64,000 bases of DNA from Candidatus Marisimplicoccus framensis (GTDB taxonomy: Bacteria > Bacteroidota > Bacteroidia > Flavobacteriales > Flavobacteriaceae). The notes beneath the pieces are model-generated. The model searched no databases and was not told the origin of the DNA. It worked only from the letters and a program-made list of their open reading frames with translations. The position numbers were made by a program, and so were the translations under genes. The stretch lies in assembly GCA_905182065.1 (NCBI GenBank), contig CAJIZN010000001.1, positions 434,001-498,000 on the forward strand. Direction: 5' to 3'. Below, one piece after another: positions 43,181 to 53,798 of this stretch. How positions within the stretch are numbered: position 1 is the stretch's first letter; every line of letters starts with the position of its first letter.

Positions 43181-43405
43181 AAAAGAGTGGGAAGTACTGT
43201 CTTTATCTTCTTCATCATTATCATCAAATTCTTTTAATTTTTTTATCCAATAAGTGGCTCCCGCAATACCAATGGCAATAAAAAACCAGCTAGTAATATT
43301 AGCTAAAAACCAGCTGTCAAGCTGAATTGTTCGTAGCAGATCAAATGGAAGAAAAAAGACCTCTTGAAAAAGCCATGCAACAGAATTAAAGAAATCTTTT
43401 ACCAT
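43175..43405 (-). CDS. Small Bacteroidota membrane protein (DUF6341-like)
   Basis: MVKDFFNSVAWLFQEVFFLPFDLLRTIQLDSWFLANITSWFFIAIGIAGATYWIKKLKEFD. Confidence 0.6.
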   Translation of the reverse strand: MVKDFFNSVAWLFQEVFFLPFDLLRTIQLDSWFLANITSWFFIAIGIAGATYWIKKLKEFDDNDEEDKDSTSHSFL

Positions 43406-43421
43406 AACAATATATATTATC

Positions 43422-43429
43422 CAAAATTA
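43422..43429 (-). promoter_or_regulatory. -7 element TAATTTTG upstream of the DUF6341-like gene
   Basis: 16 nt before ATG 43405. Confidence 0.4.
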
Positions 43430-43441
43430 ATACATTGATAT

Positions 43442-44386
43442 ATGATTGCAAAGACTTTTGAAAAATTTAATTATATAACTGTAACTATTTCTGTTTTATT
43501 ATTGCTTGGTATATCAATATATTATTCTACACTTGAGATTAAATGGTCTTTTTTTGAATCTCAAATTTTAAATACACTTGTAATCTTTTCGCTCTTTTTT
43601 GCTGACAATCTATTCTATAGACACAGTTACAAGACAATTAACAATAGAGAGATCAGGAAGAAATGCATCTCCATTTAATTTTATACCCTCTAGTAATTTT
43701 GTCATATCCTCTAGAGTCTGTTGATTTAAGATTTATTATCTCATCAGCATTAATTTTTTCAGCTTGGAGAATTTTTAGAATTTTTATACAAACCAGTAGA
43801 TATGACCGAAGAATCAAACAACTTTTAGACACATCGCTACTTTTATCTCTATCTGTACTTTTAATTCTTGAGAACATAGTTTTATTTATATTCCTAGCAG
43901 CAGTTAGTTCTTTGACACAACATAAAAAAAGAAATAAGATATTTTGTTCTGATTATAACGATGCCTCTTATTTTTATTCCTGCTGCATACATATTTCTAG
44001 AGACTTTTTCATTAGGGTCATTTACATTTAGCTCTTTTTTAATTGGTGATGATTTTTCATTGTTAAGCAAGCCTGTTTTTTCTATAGCTCAAGCGCCTTT
44101 TGCAGTACTCTTTTTTTATTATCTAATTGCAGTTATAGCTAAAACCAGCAGATCCTCAGGCCTTAATACAAATGTACTTGATATGGCAGGAGTCTTATTT
44201 TTGTTAGTAACCGCTATCATAATTTCATTACTAGAAGATAGCAGTGGATCTGAGTATCATTATTTTTCATTAGTACTGGTTTACTTTATAGCTCAATTTT
44301 TTTCAAAAAAAATAAACAGTTCAATTGTAAACTTTATCTTTATATCTATAATTGCATCTATTATAATTTTTAATCTTTTATTATGA
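43442..44386 (+). CDS. DUF6427-like polytopic membrane protein (frameshifted)
   Basis: Successive overlapping ORFs with TM segments; context DUF6341/DUF6427/DUF4254. Confidence 0.55.
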
Positions 44387-45012
44387 TAAAGACTAACATA
44401 AGCAAGCTAGCCATTGAAATATTTGAAAAATCTGTAAATGATTATCATATTCATGATGATATAAACCGCAAATCAACCAACCCTTTTGAAATGAAAAGTT
44501 TTGAGCATTTGCTCTATGAAAAGAATTGGATAGACACTGTCCAGTGGCATTATGAAGACATAATAAGAGACCCTGAAATTGACCCTAACGAAGGGATGAA
44601 GTTAAAGAGAATGATAGATAGCTCAAATCAGAATAGAACAGAAATGGTTGAGTATATAGATTCATATTTTTTAGAGCTGTATTCAAATGCAACACTAGTA
44701 AAGAATGCTAGGATAAATTCGGAGAGCCCTGCATGGGCAATGGATAGACTTTCTATTTTAATACTAAAAATCTATCACATGGATGAAGAATCGAAAAGAG
44801 TAGACGTTAGTGAAAAACACAGAAATAATTGCCAGGCTAAACTAGATGTTTTACTTGACCAAAAAACAGACCTTTCAGAATCAATAGATCAATTGCTAGA
44901 AGATATATCAAGTGGGCAGAAAAAAATGAAAGTATATAAGCAAATGAAAATGTATAATGATGAATCACTAAATCCTGTTTTGTATAAAAAAGATGACTCA
45001 AAAAAAGGATAA
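44383..45012 (+). CDS. DUF4254 domain-containing protein
   Basis: NPFEMKSFEHLLYEKNWIDTVQWHYEDIIRDPEIDPNEGMKLKRMIDSSNQNRTEMVEYID; upstream of GT9 gene. Confidence 0.85.
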   Translation: MIKTNISKLAIEIFEKSVNDYHIHDDINRKSTNPFEMKSFEHLLYEKNWIDTVQWHYEDIIRDPEIDPNEGMKLKRMIDSSNQNRTEMVEYIDSYFLELYSNATLVKNARINSESPAWAMDRLSILILKIYHMDEESKRVDVSEKHRNNCQAKLDVLLDQKTDLSESIDQLLEDISSGQKKMKVYKQMKMYNDESLNPVLYKKDDSKKG

Positions 45013-46059
45013 ATCTATTCTAGTTTTTAGGTTTTCTTCTCTTGGCGACATAGCCATGACAGTTCCTGTATTAAGGTCTTTTTTTAATACATATCCAGAT
45101 CAAAAGATAATATTTGTTTCAAGAAGCTTTGTTGAACCTTTGTTTCAAGAGTTTGAGAACGTAGAGTTTATTGGGCTTGATTTTAAAACTGACTACATTG
45201 GTGTTAAAGGGCTCTTTAGAGCTTTTTAGTTAGATTAAGAAAAAAAAATATAAAATCAGTTGCTGATTTACATAATGTTTTACGAACTCAGGTTTTAAAT
45301 TTTTTATTTAAACTAACATTTACAAAAGTTCAAAAGATTAATAAGGGAAGGTCAGAAAGAAAAAGGTTAATAAGGAAAAAAAATAAAAATTTTAAACCTC
45401 TAACTCCAGTTCACTACAGGTATTGCGATGTCTTTAGACGCCTTGGGTATCCTGTTGATTTAGCCAATCATGAGTACCCTGTAAAGCCTTTTCTTGATCA
45501 AGATTCAGATGAACAAAGACTTCTTTCTAGAAACAAAGAAAAGAAAATAATAGGAATAGCTCCATTTGCATCTTTTAATGGGAAAACCTATCCATTAGAT
45601 TTAATACAGAATGTGATTGCGTACCTACAAAAAGACCATACAATATATCTATTGGGAGGAGGAGATGAATTAAAACAAATTGAGGTTTGGGATAAAGCCT
45701 ACGACAATGTTATTGATATTTCTAAAAACTTCAATCTACGAAAGCAAATAAACATTATAAATTATATGGACTTAATGATTTCCATGGATTCTGCTAATGG
45801 CCATCTTGCGGCAAATTGTGAGGTCCCCGTATTAACAGTTTGGGGAATGACACATCCTTTTTGTGGTTTTGCCCCTTTTGATCAGGGGATAGAAAACTCA
45901 ATCATGATTGACAGAAACTATTACCCACACATACCAACATCAATATACGGTAATAAAATTCCAAAAGGGTATGAAAATGCATTCAGGTCTATAGAGCCTA
46001 AAGAGGTAATAGAAAAAGCATTAGAGATCTTAAAACTTACTAAACCTCATCATAATTAA
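44993..46059 (+). CDS. Glycosyltransferase family 9 (heptosyltransferase-like), frameshift at about 45225
   Basis: LVFRFSSLGDIAMTVPVLRSFFNTYPDQKIIFVSR; MDLMISMDSANGHLAANCEVPVLTVWGMTHPFCGFAPF. Confidence 0.88.
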
Positions 46060-46321
46060 TTATAACCTCATCAGAAGTTGGCCTTGCTTGACAGGAAAGT
46101 ATATAACCATCTTGAATCTCATCATCGGTTAAAATTTGATTATTGTCCATTTTCACAGAACCCTTATCAAGTTTTGCTAAACAAGTACTACAAATACCTC
46201 CTTGACATGAGTATGGGGCATCTATATCGTTTTCAAGAGCAAAATCTAAGATGGTTTTATCATCATTCATTTCTAGATTATACTCAACATCATCACAAAT
46301 AATTGTTATTTTTTTAGACAT
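46040..46321 (-). CDS. 2Fe-2S ferredoxin domain protein
   Basis: DAPYSCQGGICSTCLAKLDKGSVKM...DEIQDGYILSCQARPTSDEVIINYDE. Confidence 0.9.
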   Translation of the reverse strand: MSKKITIICDDVEYNLEMNDDKTILDFALENDIDAPYSCQGGICSTCLAKLDKGSVKMDNNQILTDDEIQDGYILSCQARPTSDEVIINYDEV

Positions 46322-46408
46322 ATAGTAACTGATTATCAGCGCAATATTACTATAAAAAAGGTATTTATTAAAAATAAAATTGTAGTTTTATTTCCCAATT
46401 TCAAAAAA

Positions 46409-46810
46409 ATGAAAAATTACGATTTATCAGCAAGCTGTAATACCATTGAAAAGAACACTAGTTTCTCAGGTAATTTTACATCGGAATCAGACTTTAGAAT
46501 TGATGGTTCTTTTGAAGGAAATATAGAGACAAAAGGCAAGGTTGTTATTGGTAAAAACGGAAAAATAGACGGTACGATTGTTTGTTCTTCTGCGGACATT
46601 GAGGGAAAATTCAGCGGAACAATTCATGTTGATGATCTTTTGTCAATCAGATCTTCTGGCGATGTCCAGGGTGATGTAGTAATGTCAAAGTTAATCGTGG
46701 AATCTGGAGCTGTTTTTAATGCAAAATCTTCTATGCAGAATGAAACTGGAAATATAGCACCCCTTAAAAAGATTACAAACTTCAACGACGCACGTGAAAA
46801 AACAGCCTAA
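46409..46810 (+). CDS. Bactofilin family polymer-forming protein
   Basis: SFSGNFTSESDFRIDGSFEGNIETKGKVVIGKNGKIDGTIVCSSADIEGKFSGTIHVDDLLSIRSSGDVQGDV. Confidence 0.92.
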   Translation: MKNYDLSASCNTIEKNTSFSGNFTSESDFRIDGSFEGNIETKGKVVIGKNGKIDGTIVCSSADIEGKFSGTIHVDDLLSIRSSGDVQGDVVMSKLIVESGAVFNAKSSMQNETGNIAPLKKITNFNDAREKTA

Positions 46811-46997
46811 ACCCTGGCTTATATTCTCTGGTTTATTTATTCAGATTGCACTTATAATGTACCTTCTTACAAATGTTGGTAAAAGAGCAGATATATATTT
46901 TGGAAATCAAGATAACCACATCACTTTAGCACTTTCTATAATAGGCATAATATTGATTATTTTTTTAATAATTAATCAGACAAAAAATTTAAAATAA
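46794..46997 (+). CDS. AtpZ/AtpI-like F0F1-ATPase assembly protein
   Basis: Two TM helices, MKKQPKPWLIFSGLFIQIALIMYLL...; between bactofilin and atpB. Confidence 0.7.
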   Translation: MKKQPKPWLIFSGLFIQIALIMYLLTNVGKRADIYFGNQDNHITLALSIIGIILIIFLIINQTKNLK

Positions 46998-47046
46998 CTT
47001 TTTAAATTTTGACCTCAAATGATTTTATAAATATGTATTTATATAT

Positions 47047-47054
47047 TACATTTG
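47047..47054 (+). promoter_or_regulatory. -7 element TACATTTG upstream of atpB
   Basis: TAnnTTTG 31 nt before ATG 47086. Confidence 0.4.
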
Positions 47055-47085
47055 TCGCGCAAAACTTAATCTACTTAGTTTAAGC

Positions 47086-48156
47086 ATGATGTATACAAAA
47101 AGCAGATCTTTTTTTCTATTGTTGATACTCTTATCTGCCTCCTTCATCCACGCGAAAGAAGAAGAAAAAACACAAACAATTCAAGAAGAAATTACTGAGT
47201 ATATATATCATCACGTACAAGACTCTCATGATTTCTCTCTTTTTTCAACTAAGGACGAAGAAACTGGTAAAAAAAAGTATTATGGATTTCCCCTTCCTGT
47301 AATATTAATTGATGAAGGAATTAAGGTTTTTATGTCTTCTAAATTAGATCATGGAAAAAAAGTTGTAGAGTCTTCAGGGAAATTTTATAAGCTAGATCAT
47401 GGGAAGATATATGAAACCAATTCAGAAGGATATATTTCTTATAGTGATGATGGAAAGATAACTAATGCCATGCCTTTAGATTTATCTATAACAAAAAGTG
47501 TGTTTTCAATTTTTTTGGTCTCACTATTAATGTTTTTTTTATTCACGTCTCTAGCTAAATCATATAAAGAGAATAATCTAATAGCTAAAGGAGCGGGTAG
47601 ATTTTTTGAGCCTATTGTAATTCTAATAAGAGATGAAATTGCAATCCCTAGTATTGGAGAGGAAAAGCATAAAAGGTATATGGCATTTTTACTAACTGTT
47701 TTCTTTTTTATATGGTTTTTAAATCTTTTAGGCCTTAGCCCTTTAGGTGTTAATGTAACTGGAAACATAGCAGTAACTTTCGGTTTAGCGTTAATCACTT
47801 TTTTAATTACTAACCTTACTGCGAATAAAACATATTGGAAGCATATTTTTTGGATGCCAGGTGTTCCAGTATGGCTTAAACCCCTTCTGGCACCAATTGA
47901 GCTTTTAGGAGTATTTATTAAACCTTTCTCTTTAATGATAAGGTTATATGCAAATATTCTTGCAGGCCATATTGTATTATATAGCTTGATTGGACTGATT
48001 TTTATTTTTAAAAATCTAGTTGGATCTAGCTTATCACTTGTCCTTGTATTCTTTATCTCAATGATTGAAATATTAGTAGCCCTATTACAAGCGTATATCT
48101 TTACGCTTTTATCAGCTTTATATTTTGGTTTTGCAGTTCAGGAAGAGGATCATTAA
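47086..48156 (+). CDS. atpB: F0F1 ATP synthase subunit a
   Basis: FIKPFSLMIRLYANILAGHIV and C-terminal LLQAYIFTLLSALYFGFAV; long N-terminal extracytoplasmic extension. Confidence 0.95.
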   Translation: MMYTKSRSFFLLLILLSASFIHAKEEEKTQTIQEEITEYIYHHVQDSHDFSLFSTKDEETGKKKYYGFPLPVILIDEGIKVFMSSKLDHGKKVVESSGKFYKLDHGKIYETNSEGYISYSDDGKITNAMPLDLSITKSVFSIFLVSLLMFFLFTSLAKSYKENNLIAKGAGRFFEPIVILIRDEIAIPSIGEEKHKRYMAFLLTVFFFIWFLNLLGLSPLGVNVTGNIAVTFGLALITFLITNLTANKTYWKHIFWMPGVPVWLKPLLAPIELLGVFIKPFSLMIRLYANILAGHIVLYSLIGLIFIFKNLVGSSLSLVLVFFISMIEILVALLQAYIFTLLSALYFGFAVQEEDH

Positions 48157-48189
48157 CTTTAAATAAATGTATAACTTAAATAAATAAAA

Positions 48190-48384
48190 ATGGAAATACC
48201 TAAAATAGTCGGAGCAGGACTTGTAATCATTGGAACAGGAATCGGTATTGGACTTATCGGTCGTGGTGCTATGGATGCAATTGGTAGACAACCCGATGCT
48301 TCTAATAAAATTCTTGTAGCAGCTATTGTAATAGCAGCTCTTGTAGAGGGAATTGCTTTTGCTGCATTATTCGCAGTTAACTAA
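48190..48384 (+). CDS. atpE: F0F1 ATP synthase subunit c
   Basis: GTGIGIGLIGRGAMDAIGRQPDASNKILVAAIVIAALVEGIAFAALF. Confidence 0.96.
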   Translation: MEIPKIVGAGLVIIGTGIGIGLIGRGAMDAIGRQPDASNKILVAAIVIAALVEGIAFAALFAVN

Positions 48385-48396
48385 TTGAATTAGTTT

Positions 48397-48900
48397 ATGG
48401 AAAAATTAATAAGTGAATTTTCATCTGGCCTTTTCTTTTGGCAGACTGTAATTTTTGTTACGCTAATTTTCTTGCTTAGAAAATATGCGTGGAAACCAAT
48501 ATTAGATGCTGTAAATGAAAGAGAAAAGTCAATTAGAGACTCTCTAAACTCTGCTAAAGAGGCTAAGAAAGAAATGGAAAATCTTCAGGCAGAAAATAAA
48601 AAAATTCTTCAAGAAGCTAGAGCTGAAAGTGATGCTATGATTAATCAAGCAAAACAGTCAGGTAAAGATCTTGTTGAGGAAGCAAAATCTGACGCTCGCT
48701 CAGAAGCTGAAAATATTTTAGCTCAAGCACGTACCTCAATTGAAAACGAAAAAAGATCAGCACTGAACGAAATTAAAAATCAAGTTGCAGATCTTTCAAT
48801 TGATATTGCTTCTAAAGTACTAGAGCAAGAACTAGATGATAATAAAAATCATCAAGACTATATTGACAAACTATTAAAAGAGAAAAAATTTGACAAATAA
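48397..48900 (+). CDS. atpF: F0F1 ATP synthase subunit b
   Basis: N-terminal TM, then RKYAWKPILDAVNEREKSIRDSLNSAKEAKKEM coiled coil. Confidence 0.94.
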   Translation: MEKLISEFSSGLFFWQTVIFVTLIFLLRKYAWKPILDAVNEREKSIRDSLNSAKEAKKEMENLQAENKKILQEARAESDAMINQAKQSGKDLVEEAKSDARSEAENILAQARTSIENEKRSALNEIKNQVADLSIDIASKVLEQELDDNKNHQDYIDKLLKEKKFDK

Positions 48901-48902
48901 TT

Positions 48903-49439
48903 ATGGCACTAGGAACCTCTTCTAAAAGATATTCAAAAGCTCTTATCAGCCACTCAATTGACGAGGGTAATTTAGATGTGATGTTTGAGGAGATATGTTC
49001 ATTAATAAATATTCTAGAAGAATCTGACGATTTAAAAGATTTCATTGCAAACCCTACTATTTCAAGGGAAAACAAAACAAAGCTTTTAAATGAATTAACA
49101 TATCAATCTTTGCCTAATATTTCAAAGTTAATTCACCTTCTATCTGTAAATAACCGCATAAATATTCTTCTAGATGTATGTAGGGTTTTTGTAGACCAAT
49201 ACAATCAATATAATAATATTATAGAAGTTACAGTTACTACTCCAGTTGAGATTTCAGATGATCTTAAACAGACAATAGAGGAGTATTTGTCTTCAATAAA
49301 GGAAGGGAAAATTAAGTTGACAAAAAAGAAAGATAAATCTTTAATTGCAGGGTTTACCTTGGACTTTGATAATACAAGGCTAGACGCAAGTGTTAAAAAA
49401 AGATTAGAAAAAATGCAAAAACAGCTTAAAACAACTTAA
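48903..49439 (+). CDS. atpH: F0F1 ATP synthase subunit delta
   Basis: KRYSKALISHSIDEGNLD...; C-terminal LIAGFTLDFDNTRLDASVKKRLEKMQKQL. Confidence 0.92.
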   Translation: MALGTSSKRYSKALISHSIDEGNLDVMFEEICSLINILEESDDLKDFIANPTISRENKTKLLNELTYQSLPNISKLIHLLSVNNRINILLDVCRVFVDQYNQYNNIIEVTVTTPVEISDDLKQTIEEYLSSIKEGKIKLTKKKDKSLIAGFTLDFDNTRLDASVKKRLEKMQKQLKTT

Positions 49440-49505
49440 AGTTAAACATGACCTTGTTTTATGGAGGTCCATTACAAAAAAAGAAAAAGAATTAAAATTT
49501 AAGAA

Positions 49506-51080
49506 ATGCAAAAAATTAAACCAGCTGAAGTTTCAGCACTATTAAAAAAACAATTAGAGTCAGCAGATATTCAATCATCATTTGATGAAATTGGAACTGT
49601 CCTTGAGGTAGGTGATGGTATTGCAAGAGTTTATGGCCTTTCTAATGCTCAGTATGGAGAACTTGTATCATTTGATAATGGTCTTCAAGGAATGGTATTG
49701 AACCTTGAGGAGGATCACGTTGGAATTGTTTTATTTGGAACCTCTAAGGGAGTTAAAGAAGGTGACAGTGTAAAGCGAACAAATCAAATTGCGTCTATAA
49801 AAGTTGGTGAAGGAATTCTAGGAAGGGTTGTTGATACTTTAGGGAAACCAATTGATGGAAAGGGTCCAATTAAGGGAGATCTTTTTGATATGCCAATTGA
49901 GAGAAAAGCACCAGGTGTTATTTATCGTCAACCAGTTAATGAGCCACTTCAAACAGGGATTAAATCAATTGATGCAATGATTCCTATCGGAAGAGGTCAA
50001 AGGGAACTTGTGATTGGAGATAGACAGACAGGTAAAACTACAGTGTGTATTGATGCAATTCTAAATCAAAAAGAATTTTATGATGCGGGCGAACCAGTTT
50101 TTTGTATATATGTAGCTATTGGCCAAAAAGCTTCAACTGTTGCAGGTATTGCTAAAACTTTGGAGGAAAAAGGAGCACTAGATTACACGGTTATTGTAGC
50201 AGCAAACGCATCTGATCCTGCTCCGATGCAGGTTTTTGCTCCATTTTCAGGAGCATGTATAGGAGAGTTTTTCAGGGATACTGGAAGACCTGCTTTAATA
50301 ATATATGATGACCTTTCTAAACAAGCTGTTGCTTACAGGGAAGTCTCACTACTTCTTAGAAGACCTCCAGGTAGAGAGGCTTACCCAGGAGATGTTTTTT
50401 ATCTTCACTCAAGACTTCTTGAAAGGTCTGCAAAAGTTGTAAACGACAATAAGGTTGCAAGCGAAATGAATGATTTACCTGAATCATTAAAATCAAAAGT
50501 AAAAGGAGGAGGGTCTTTAACAGCACTCCCAATAATTGAAACACAGGCTGGAGATGTTTCCGCGTATATTCCAACAAATGTAATTTCCATTACAGATGGT
50601 CAAATATTTTTAGAATCTGACCTCTTTAATTCAGGTGTAAGACCTGCAATTAATGTAGGTATTTCAGTTTCTAGAGTTGGTGGATCAGCCCAGATTAAAT
50701 CCATGAAGAAAGTTGCCGGTACATTAAAACTGGATCAAGCTCAGTATAGAGAACTTGAAGCTTTTTCAAAATTCGGATCAGATCTTGACGCAGCTACACT
50801 TAATGTTATTGAAAAAGGAAGAAGAAATGTGGAAATTTTAAAACAAAATCAAAATGACCCATTCCAGGTTGAGGATCAGGTTGCAATAATATATGCAGGC
50901 TCTCAAAACCTTCTTAAGGAGGTTCCCGTTGAAAAAGTAAAAGCTTTTGAGGAAGCCTTTCTTCAAGAACTTAGAAAAAACAACAAGAAACTTTTAACAG
51001 AATTAAAATCTGGAAAAATTTCTGATAAAGAAACAGATGAAATCAAAAAAGTTGCTGAAAAAATTGCAAAAACATTCTAA
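49506..51080 (+). CDS. atpA: F0F1 ATP synthase subunit alpha
   Basis: [71 protein letters not shown]. Confidence 0.98.
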   Translation: MQKIKPAEVSALLKKQLESADIQSSFDEIGTVLEVGDGIARVYGLSNAQYGELVSFDNGLQGMVLNLEEDHVGIVLFGTSKGVKEGDSVKRTNQIASIKVGEGILGRVVDTLGKPIDGKGPIKGDLFDMPIERKAPGVIYRQPVNEPLQTGIKSIDAMIPIGRGQRELVIGDRQTGKTTVCIDAILNQKEFYDAGEPVFCIYVAIGQKASTVAGIAKTLEEKGALDYTVIVAANASDPAPMQVFAPFSGACIGEFFRDTGRPALIIYDDLSKQAVAYREVSLLLRRPPGREAYPGDVFYLHSRLLERSAKVVNDNKVASEMNDLPESLKSKVKGGGSLTALPIIETQAGDVSAYIPTNVISITDGQIFLESDLFNSGVRPAINVGISVSRVGGSAQIKSMKKVAGTLKLDQAQYRELEAFSKFGSDLDAATLNVIEKGRRNVEILKQNQNDPFQVEDQVAIIYAGSQNLLKEVPVEKVKAFEEAFLQELRKNNKKLLTELKSGKISDKETDEIKKVAEKIAKTF

Positions 51081-51083
51081 AAT

Positions 51084-51944
51084 ATGTCAGGGTTAAAAGA
51101 AATTAGAAATAGGATAAGCTCTGTCTCATCAACGATGCAGATTACTAACGCCATGAAGATGGTTTCTGCTGCTAAGTTGAAGAAAGCGCAGGACTCTATT
51201 ACCGCTACACTTCCGTATTCTAATAAACTCTCAGAATTAATAAAAAGCATATCTGCTTCTGCCGATTCATCTGAGTCCAACCCACTGTTTGAAAAAAGAG
51301 AAATAAAAAAACCTTTAATAATTGTTATAACCTCTAATAAAGGACTTTGTGGGGGGTTTAACTCAAACATAATCAAAGAAGTATATAATTTAGCTTCAAA
51401 TTATGGGACTAATACCCCTGACCTTTTAACCATTGGAAAAAAAGGAAATGATATTTTAAGAAAAAAAATTAATGTAATTAGCTCTCATAAGGAGGTATAT
51501 GATAATTTCTCCTATTCTTTTGTAAAAGAAATTGCTGATGATGTAATGAAAAGATTTGAGAATCAAGAGTATGATGAAGTAGTTTTGGTTTATAATCATT
51601 TTAAAAATGCGGCTACACAAATTATCACAAAAGAACAATACCTGCCAATTCTTGATGATAAGGATACTAATGCTTCAGTTTCTGGAGATTATATCTTCGA
51701 ACCAAATAGAGTAAAAATTCTTGATGAGTTAATTCCTAAGTCATTAGCGATTCAATTATTCAAAGCAATATCAGATTCTATTGCTGGGGAGCATGGAGCA
51801 AGAATGACTGCAATGCACAAGGCAACCGATAATGCTTCAGAATTGAGAGATGACCTTAAGCTTACATATAACAAAGCAAGACAAACTGCAATTACTAATG
51901 AAATATTAGAAATTGTTGGAGGAGCTGAAGCATTGAATTCATAA
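51084..51944 (+). CDS. atpG: F0F1 ATP synthase subunit gamma
   Basis: LKEIRNRISSVSSTMQITNAMKMVSAAKLKKAQ; ARMTAMHKATDNA...TYNKARQTAITNEILEIVGGAEAL. Confidence 0.96.
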   Translation: MSGLKEIRNRISSVSSTMQITNAMKMVSAAKLKKAQDSITATLPYSNKLSELIKSISASADSSESNPLFEKREIKKPLIIVITSNKGLCGGFNSNIIKEVYNLASNYGTNTPDLLTIGKKGNDILRKKINVISSHKEVYDNFSYSFVKEIADDVMKRFENQEYDEVVLVYNHFKNAATQIITKEQYLPILDDKDTNASVSGDYIFEPNRVKILDELIPKSLAIQLFKAISDSIAGEHGARMTAMHKATDNASELRDDLKLTYNKARQTAITNEILEIVGGAEALNS

Positions 51945-51971
51945 ATCAAAAACCACATTCCACACTTTTTG

Positions 51972-51979
51972 TATTTTTG
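51972..51979 (+). promoter_or_regulatory. -7 element TATTTTTG upstream of the nucleotidyltransferase gene
   Basis: 15 nt before ATG 51995. Confidence 0.4.
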
Positions 51980-51994
51980 ATTTAAATCAGATAA

Positions 51995-53014
51995 ATGAAA
52001 ATATTTATTCCCATGGCTGGAAAAGGAACGAGGTTGAGGCCCTTCACCTTAACTCGCCCAAAACCTTTATTAGAAATAATTCACAAGCCAATAGTTGAAC
52101 ATTTGATAAATCAAATTACCTCAACACTTTCAACAAAAATTGATGAGATAATATATATACTTGGAGATGAAGCTTATTTTAATTCTAGTGTTGTGGATTC
52201 TCTAACATTAATTTCAAATAAATATAATGCAAAAACAAGAGTTTATAGACAGCTAGAGCAACTAGGTACAGGTCATGCAATAATGTGTGCAGAAGAGTCC
52301 TTATCAGGCCCGTCTATTATTGCGTATGCAGACACGATGATTCAGGGTAAAGTCGAAATAGATCCAGAGGCTGACGGAATGATTTGGGTTAAAAAAGTCG
52401 AAAACCCTTCAAGTTACGGGGTAGTAAATATTGATAACGAGTCTAATATTACAGAACTAATAGAAAAACCTAAAAACTTTATATCTGATTTAGCAGTAGT
52501 TGGAATTTATTATTTTAAAGATATTTCTTTGATTAGAGATGAGTTACATACTCACCTTCAGGATGAGTTACCCCCTGGCAAAGAATATCTTCTAAATCAT
52601 GGTATAGAAAAAATGATAGAAAAAAAGAAGACTTTTAAATCACAAGAAATTGATATATGGATGGATTGTGGTACGCCTAAATTATTAATAGAATCTGCAA
52701 AAATAATAATGAAATCTAATGAAGGTTTAAGTAATCAAGACAATTTTTCTAAACAAGGAAATGTAAAAATAAATCAGCCAGTTTTTATTGGAGAGAATGT
52801 GATATTTAAAGATTCAACAATTGGTCCATATGTATCCATTGGAGATAACTGTATTATTTCAGACTCTAATGTAGAGTCAACTTTAATATATAACAACGTA
52901 AAAGTATCTAACGCAACGATACAGAACTCAATATTAGGCTCTAACTCTGTTTATGACGGCTCTAATAAAGAAATTTTTTTAGGGGATTATTCTCAAATCA
53001 ATAATGATGAATAA
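51995..53014 (+). CDS. Sugar-phosphate nucleotidyltransferase (RmlA/GlmU-type)
   Basis: IPMAGKGTRLRPFTLTRPKPLLEI; EQLGTGHAIMCA; left-handed beta-helix-like C-terminal hexapeptides. Confidence 0.92.
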   Translation: MKIFIPMAGKGTRLRPFTLTRPKPLLEIIHKPIVEHLINQITSTLSTKIDEIIYILGDEAYFNSSVVDSLTLISNKYNAKTRVYRQLEQLGTGHAIMCAEESLSGPSIIAYADTMIQGKVEIDPEADGMIWVKKVENPSSYGVVNIDNESNITELIEKPKNFISDLAVVGIYYFKDISLIRDELHTHLQDELPPGKEYLLNHGIEKMIEKKKTFKSQEIDIWMDCGTPKLLIESAKIIMKSNEGLSNQDNFSKQGNVKINQPVFIGENVIFKDSTIGPYVSIGDNCIISDSNVESTLIYNNVKVSNATIQNSILGSNSVYDGSNKEIFLGDYSQINNDE

Positions 53015-53798
53015 TAAAACTGGAAAAATATTTATTTTATTTTCTTTATTCCTTTTATTGTTTCTAGAAGGTTGTTCAACTAAGAAAAAGATTCTAAGTG
53101 ATTTGCCTTCAAATGATATTGAGGTATCTGAAATCATTAAAAACTCAAAAAAGTCAGAACTCAAGTTTCAGAATTTAAGAAATAGAGTTAAAGTAGAATT
53201 CAATGATGGCCGCTCAACTCAATCTGTTAGTTTAAGCTTAAGAGCTTTAGACCAAGAACTGATTTGGATAAGCGCTTCAATGATTGTACCTATTGCAAAA
53301 ATTTTATTGAGTAATGAACGAGTTGTTTTTTATGAAAAATTCCAAAAAACATATATAAACCAGGAGATAGATCTAATCATGAGCGCTCTTGGAATTAAAA
53401 ATCCTGTAAAATCATTTCAAAACCTACTTTTAGGAAAATCAATACTAGACATTAACAGAGGGAGTTGGGAGCGCGTGGAGAACCCTAATTATTACGTATT
53501 AAAATCTTCAAAGGGCATACAATCTTCACTTTTTATCAACCCTAAAACTTTTTATCTTGATCAACAAAGAGTTTTCATTCCCCTGCTCTCATCTCTAATT
53601 ACAATTGACTACAGTAATTACAAAACTATTGAAGATAAAACTGTGCCAAATAATGTTTTAATCTCATATATGAGGGGAAATAAAATTATAAAAATCAACC
53701 TAGAGTATTCTCAATTTGATTTTCCAAAGAACTTAACTTTCCCAATGGAAATACCAACTGATTATAAAATCAAAACTTTAGATGAAATTCTTAAGTAA
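53004..53798 (+). CDS. DUF4292 domain lipoprotein
   Basis: Lipobox LFLEGCST; RVKVEFNDGRSTQSVSLSLRALDQELIWISASMIVPIAKILLSNERVVFYEKFQKTYIN. Confidence 0.85.
   Translation: MMNNKTGKIFILFSLFLLLFLEGCSTKKKILSDLPSNDIEVSEIIKNSKKSELKFQNLRNRVKVEFNDGRSTQSVSLSLRALDQELIWISASMIVPIAKILLSNERVVFYEKFQKTYINQEIDLIMSALGIKNPVKSFQNLLLGKSILDINRGSWERVENPNYYVLKSSKGIQSSLFINPKTFYLDQQRVFIPLLSSLITIDYSNYKTIEDKTVPNNVLISYMRGNKIIKINLEYSQFDFPKNLTFPMEIPTDYKIKTLDEILK

Noticed and set aside
46785-46802. CACGTGAAA half-site at the end of the bactofilin gene
   Set aside because: Only the right arm fits; left arm CGACG does not, so probably a codon coincidence
47086-48384. Na+-coupled ATP synthase
   Set aside because: Subunit c lacks the Gln/Ser-Thr ligand pattern of Na+-binding rings as I can recall it; no support for Na+ specificity
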